Both the position numbers and the translations under genes were made by a program. From Neobacillus dielmonensis (GTDB lineage Bacteria; Bacillota; Bacilli; Bacillales; Cytobacillaceae): a stretch of 64,000 nucleotides of DNA. Below, piece after piece: positions 62,119-64,000 of this stretch (positions within the stretch are counted from its first letter, which is position 1; every line of letters starts with the position of its first letter). The notes under the pieces are model-generated. The model made no database searches. It saw only the letters and a program-made list of their open reading frames with translations, and was not told where the DNA came from. The DNA lies in NCBI RefSeq assembly GCF_000612665.1, contig NZ_HG942054.1, positions 1 to 64,000 of the forward strand, written 5' to 3'.

Positions 62119-63180
62119 TTACAAGATGATTAGTTCTTTTGCAGAATGTGTAAGCGGTTCGTTGTGTTCATTTGTGATAATCAAATCATCTTCAATTCGA
62201 ACACCGCCAAGACCTGGAATATAAATACCAGGTTCACAAGTTACCACCATTCCGGGCACTAAAACGGTATCTGACCGCATCGATAAACCAGGACCTTCAT
62301 GAACTTCAAGTCCGATGCCATGGCCGGTAGAATGTCCAAAATACTCACCATAGCCTTTTTCGGAGATATAATCTCTGGTTAAGGCATCTGCCTGCTTCCC
62401 TGTCAAACCTGGTTTAATGCCTTCCATCCCGCGCAGTTGAGCTTCTAGAACAATTTGATAAATCTTCTTAAGTTCTGCTGCTGGTTCCCCTACTGCAATG
62501 GTTCTGGTAATGTCAGATACATACCCTTTATAATAGGCACCGTAATCCATGGTAACCATATCGCCTTTTTCAATGACCTTTTCACTGGCCACACCATGTG
62601 GAAGTGCAGATCTAATTCCCGATGCAACAATCGTATCGAAGGAAGAAGATGTCGCCCCAGCTTTCCTCATGAAAAATTCTAACTCATTTGATACTTCCAG
62701 TTCAGTGACACCCGGGCGAATAAAGTCTAAAACATGTTTAAATGCAGCATCTGCAATGTCTGCTGCGTCCTTTAATATCTTAATCTCTGCGTCACTCTTA
62801 ATCAAGCGCAATTTTTCAACAATACCTGAAATGGGGACAAGTTCAGCTTCTACTTCATTTTCATATACTTTATAAGAAGAGTAAGTTAAAAAATCCTCTT
62901 CCACCCCAAGCTTATGAATTCCTAATTTTTTTGACTGTTCCGCCACTTCCTTTGGTATTGATTCAGAATACTTAACAATTTCAAATCCTTCACATTGTTT
63001 AGACGCTTGTTCAATGTAACGGAAATCCGTGATAAACTGGGCCTTCTCCTCACTGATTAACACGACTCCAGAAGTCCCGGTAAAATTTGATATGTAACGT
63101 CGGTTATAAGGGCTGGTAATCAAGATGCCATCGATTCCAAATTCGGCGAACTGTTCCCTCAGGTTTTCTAACTTTGCCAT
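62119..63180 (-). CDS. papA: Xaa-Pro aminopeptidase (YqhT, M24 family)
   Basis: Cytosolic metallopeptidase removing N-terminal residues before proline. It has a creatinase N-terminal domain and a pita-bread catalytic domain with metal ligands in [35 protein letters not shown] and [20 protein letters not shown]. The ATG at 63180 (353 aa, the B. subtilis YqhT length) has AAAGGAGAGTGG upstream; an in-frame start nine codons earlier is not supported. Gene pair papA-efp is conserved and fits with polyproline metabolism. Confidence 0.95.
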   Translation of the reverse strand: MAKLENLREQFAEFGIDGILITSPYNRRYISNFTGTSGVVLISEEKAQFITDFRYIEQASKQCEGFEIVKYSESIPKEVAEQSKKLGIHKLGVEEDFLTYSSYKVYENEVEAELVPISGIVEKLRLIKSDAEIKILKDAADIADAAFKHVLDFIRPGVTELEVSNELEFFMRKAGATSSSFDTIVASGIRSALPHGVASEKVIEKGDMVTMDYGAYYKGYVSDITRTIAVGEPAAELKKIYQIVLEAQLRGMEGIKPGLTGKQADALTRDYISEKGYGEYFGHSTGHGIGLEVHEGPGLSMRSDTVLVPGMVVTCEPGIYIPGLGGVRIEDDLIITNEHNEPLTHSAKELIIL

Positions 63181-63243
63181 GGTTTCCACTCTCCTTTTGA
63201 TCCACACGGATAGAAATATTTTATCACAACAAAAGCAATCATA

Positions 63244-63753
63244 CTAATTAATTTCTGAGCCCAACTCTTCTTTAACAAGGAGTTTTTTGTTTTCGTATTC
63301 ATAATGGATTGAGTAACCGATAAAGAGTCCATATAGGACGAACAAACAAATTGATGTCATCAAGGTATTTCGGCTTAGGTCAACTATTGGCTTTATGCCA
63401 GGGAACAAGGGATTTAACACAAAAAATACGATAAAAAACAAAACGAGACCATAAGCCATTCCCACCCATTTTCCATTAAACTTTTTTAACAATCCATAGT
63501 AGATAAACGAAACACCGGCTGAGAGGATTCCTAGTAACAAAATAGAAAGCAGAGACCCGCCCCAGCCGTATCTCCAATCACCCGAAAACCAAGTTTCTAG
63601 AATGATATGAGGTCGTACCTCTGTTAAATGAAAGAAATAACATAGGTACCCGATAGTACTCCAAAACACCCCACCAAACAAACCTGTCCAAAACACCATA
63701 GCTGAAAATGTCATAGGTTTCTTATAAGAATGTGATTTACTCAAATCTGTCAT
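63244..63753 (-). CDS. yqhR: YqhR family membrane protein
   Basis: Uncharacterised four-helix membrane protein. The 169 aa product has helices at about residues 20-40, 70-90, 98-118 and 128-148, with the conserved GGVFWSTIGYLCYFFHLTEV and WFSGDWRYGWGGSLLSI stretches typical of YqhR. ATG at 63753 has TTGGAGGTC upstream; five codons earlier an alternative start lies within that site. Position upstream of papA matches B. subtilis. The remaining sequence to the window end (63754-64000) shows no gene that I can support. Confidence 0.88.
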   Translation of the reverse strand: MTDLSKSHSYKKPMTFSAMVFWTGLFGGVFWSTIGYLCYFFHLTEVRPHIILETWFSGDWRYGWGGSLLSILLLGILSAGVSFIYYGLLKKFNGKWVGMAYGLVLFFIVFFVLNPLFPGIKPIVDLSRNTLMTSICLFVLYGLFIGYSIHYEYENKKLLVKEELGSEIN

Positions 63754-64000
63754 TTGAAAGACCTCCAATTATGCACAATTTGAATTGGATAATAACCATG
63801 GATGAAAAATTGAGTTTCCTTGAAAAAATGCTTAATAGGAATAATATACCCCTTGGAGTTCGCTGTTTTGCATAAAAAAATTTTTTTCGTTTTAAATGGA
63901 AATATTGTGTCAACTTATAGAGGTTTTTTGTTTTTTCAAGTAGAATACATTTAAGTACAGAGAGTTTCAATCTCTATTGAAATGGCTCTAATACGTTTAG

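Noticed and set aside
63737-63970. 77-codon frame at the right end of the window
   Set aside because: Runs across the yqhR ribosome binding site, no start signal and no recognisable similarity; treated as upstream DNA of yqhR.
1-64000. CRISPR arrays, tRNA, rRNA, transposase or phage genes
   Set aside because: None recognised on either strand; the repeats present are dispersed palindromes, not regularly spaced arrays.

Overview
The window is the chromosome of an endospore-forming Bacillaceae bacterium (Bacillus/Neobacillus-like). It is AT-rich, uses strong GGAGG-type ribosome binding sites with many TTG and GTG starts, and carries spo0A, spoIVB and a complete spoIIIAA-AH operon. Gene order closely follows the yqj-yqi-yqh region of Bacillus subtilis, read mostly on the minus strand.

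Layout. (1) 1-11.5 kb: proI, namA, a Gfo/Idh-type oxidoreductase, rnz, zwf, dinB, an M20 peptidase, then the propionyl-CoA branch genes yqjD and mce, the tiny stressosome anchor prli42 and an L,D-transpeptidase. (2) 11.6-14.6 kb: the artPQR basic amino acid ABC transporter, with ARG-box-like operators upstream, and bacilliredoxin brxB. (3) 14.6-29.3 kb: mutA-mutB-meaB (methylmalonyl-CoA mutase and chaperone) and the branched-chain keto acid operon bcd-buk-lpdV-bkdAA-bkdAB-bkdB with its activator bkdR. A sigma-54 -24/-12 promoter precedes bcd. Together these genes take Val/Ile/Leu through acyl-CoA and propionyl-CoA to succinyl-CoA. The ptb gene is missing, and butyrate kinase has Gly-to-Val changes in both phosphate loops. 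(4) 29.5-44.7 kb: housekeeping and sporulation genes: yqzF, yqiK, spo0A (sigma-H promoter and 0A boxes), spoIVB, recN, ahrC, tlyA, dxs, ispA, xseB, xseA, folD, nusB, yqhY, accC, accB. (5) 45.1-50.5 kb: spoIIIAA-AH behind a sigma-E promoter; spoIIIAD appears to start with ATT. (6) 50.6-61.5 kb: an accessory island between spoIIIAA and efp, holding a complete cytochrome c maturation system I (ccm) operon, a diheme cytochrome c, a frameshifted membrane protein gene and a probable selenoprotein. (7) 61.5-64 kb: efp, papA and yqhR.

The most notable items are in the island. A lipoprotein gene of the PCYCF-motif type has an in-frame TGA followed by 44 more codons in the same frame and a compact hairpin fitting the bacterial SECIS model, so it very probably encodes selenocysteine in a UxxC motif. 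The ccm operon has a CcmE whose heme-binding position is Cys (CxxxY, the 'System I*' type). Bacillaceae normally use the ResBC (System II) pathway, so this looks acquired. The island is bounded by two same-orientation copies of a dispersed, palindromic, non-coding repeat with GGCTCTGTTAAA/TTTAACAGAGCC ends. Other copies lie upstream of proI, downstream of namA and inside the spoIIIA operon between AG and AH. All function calls rest on reading translated sequence from knowledge of the families; no database search was run.
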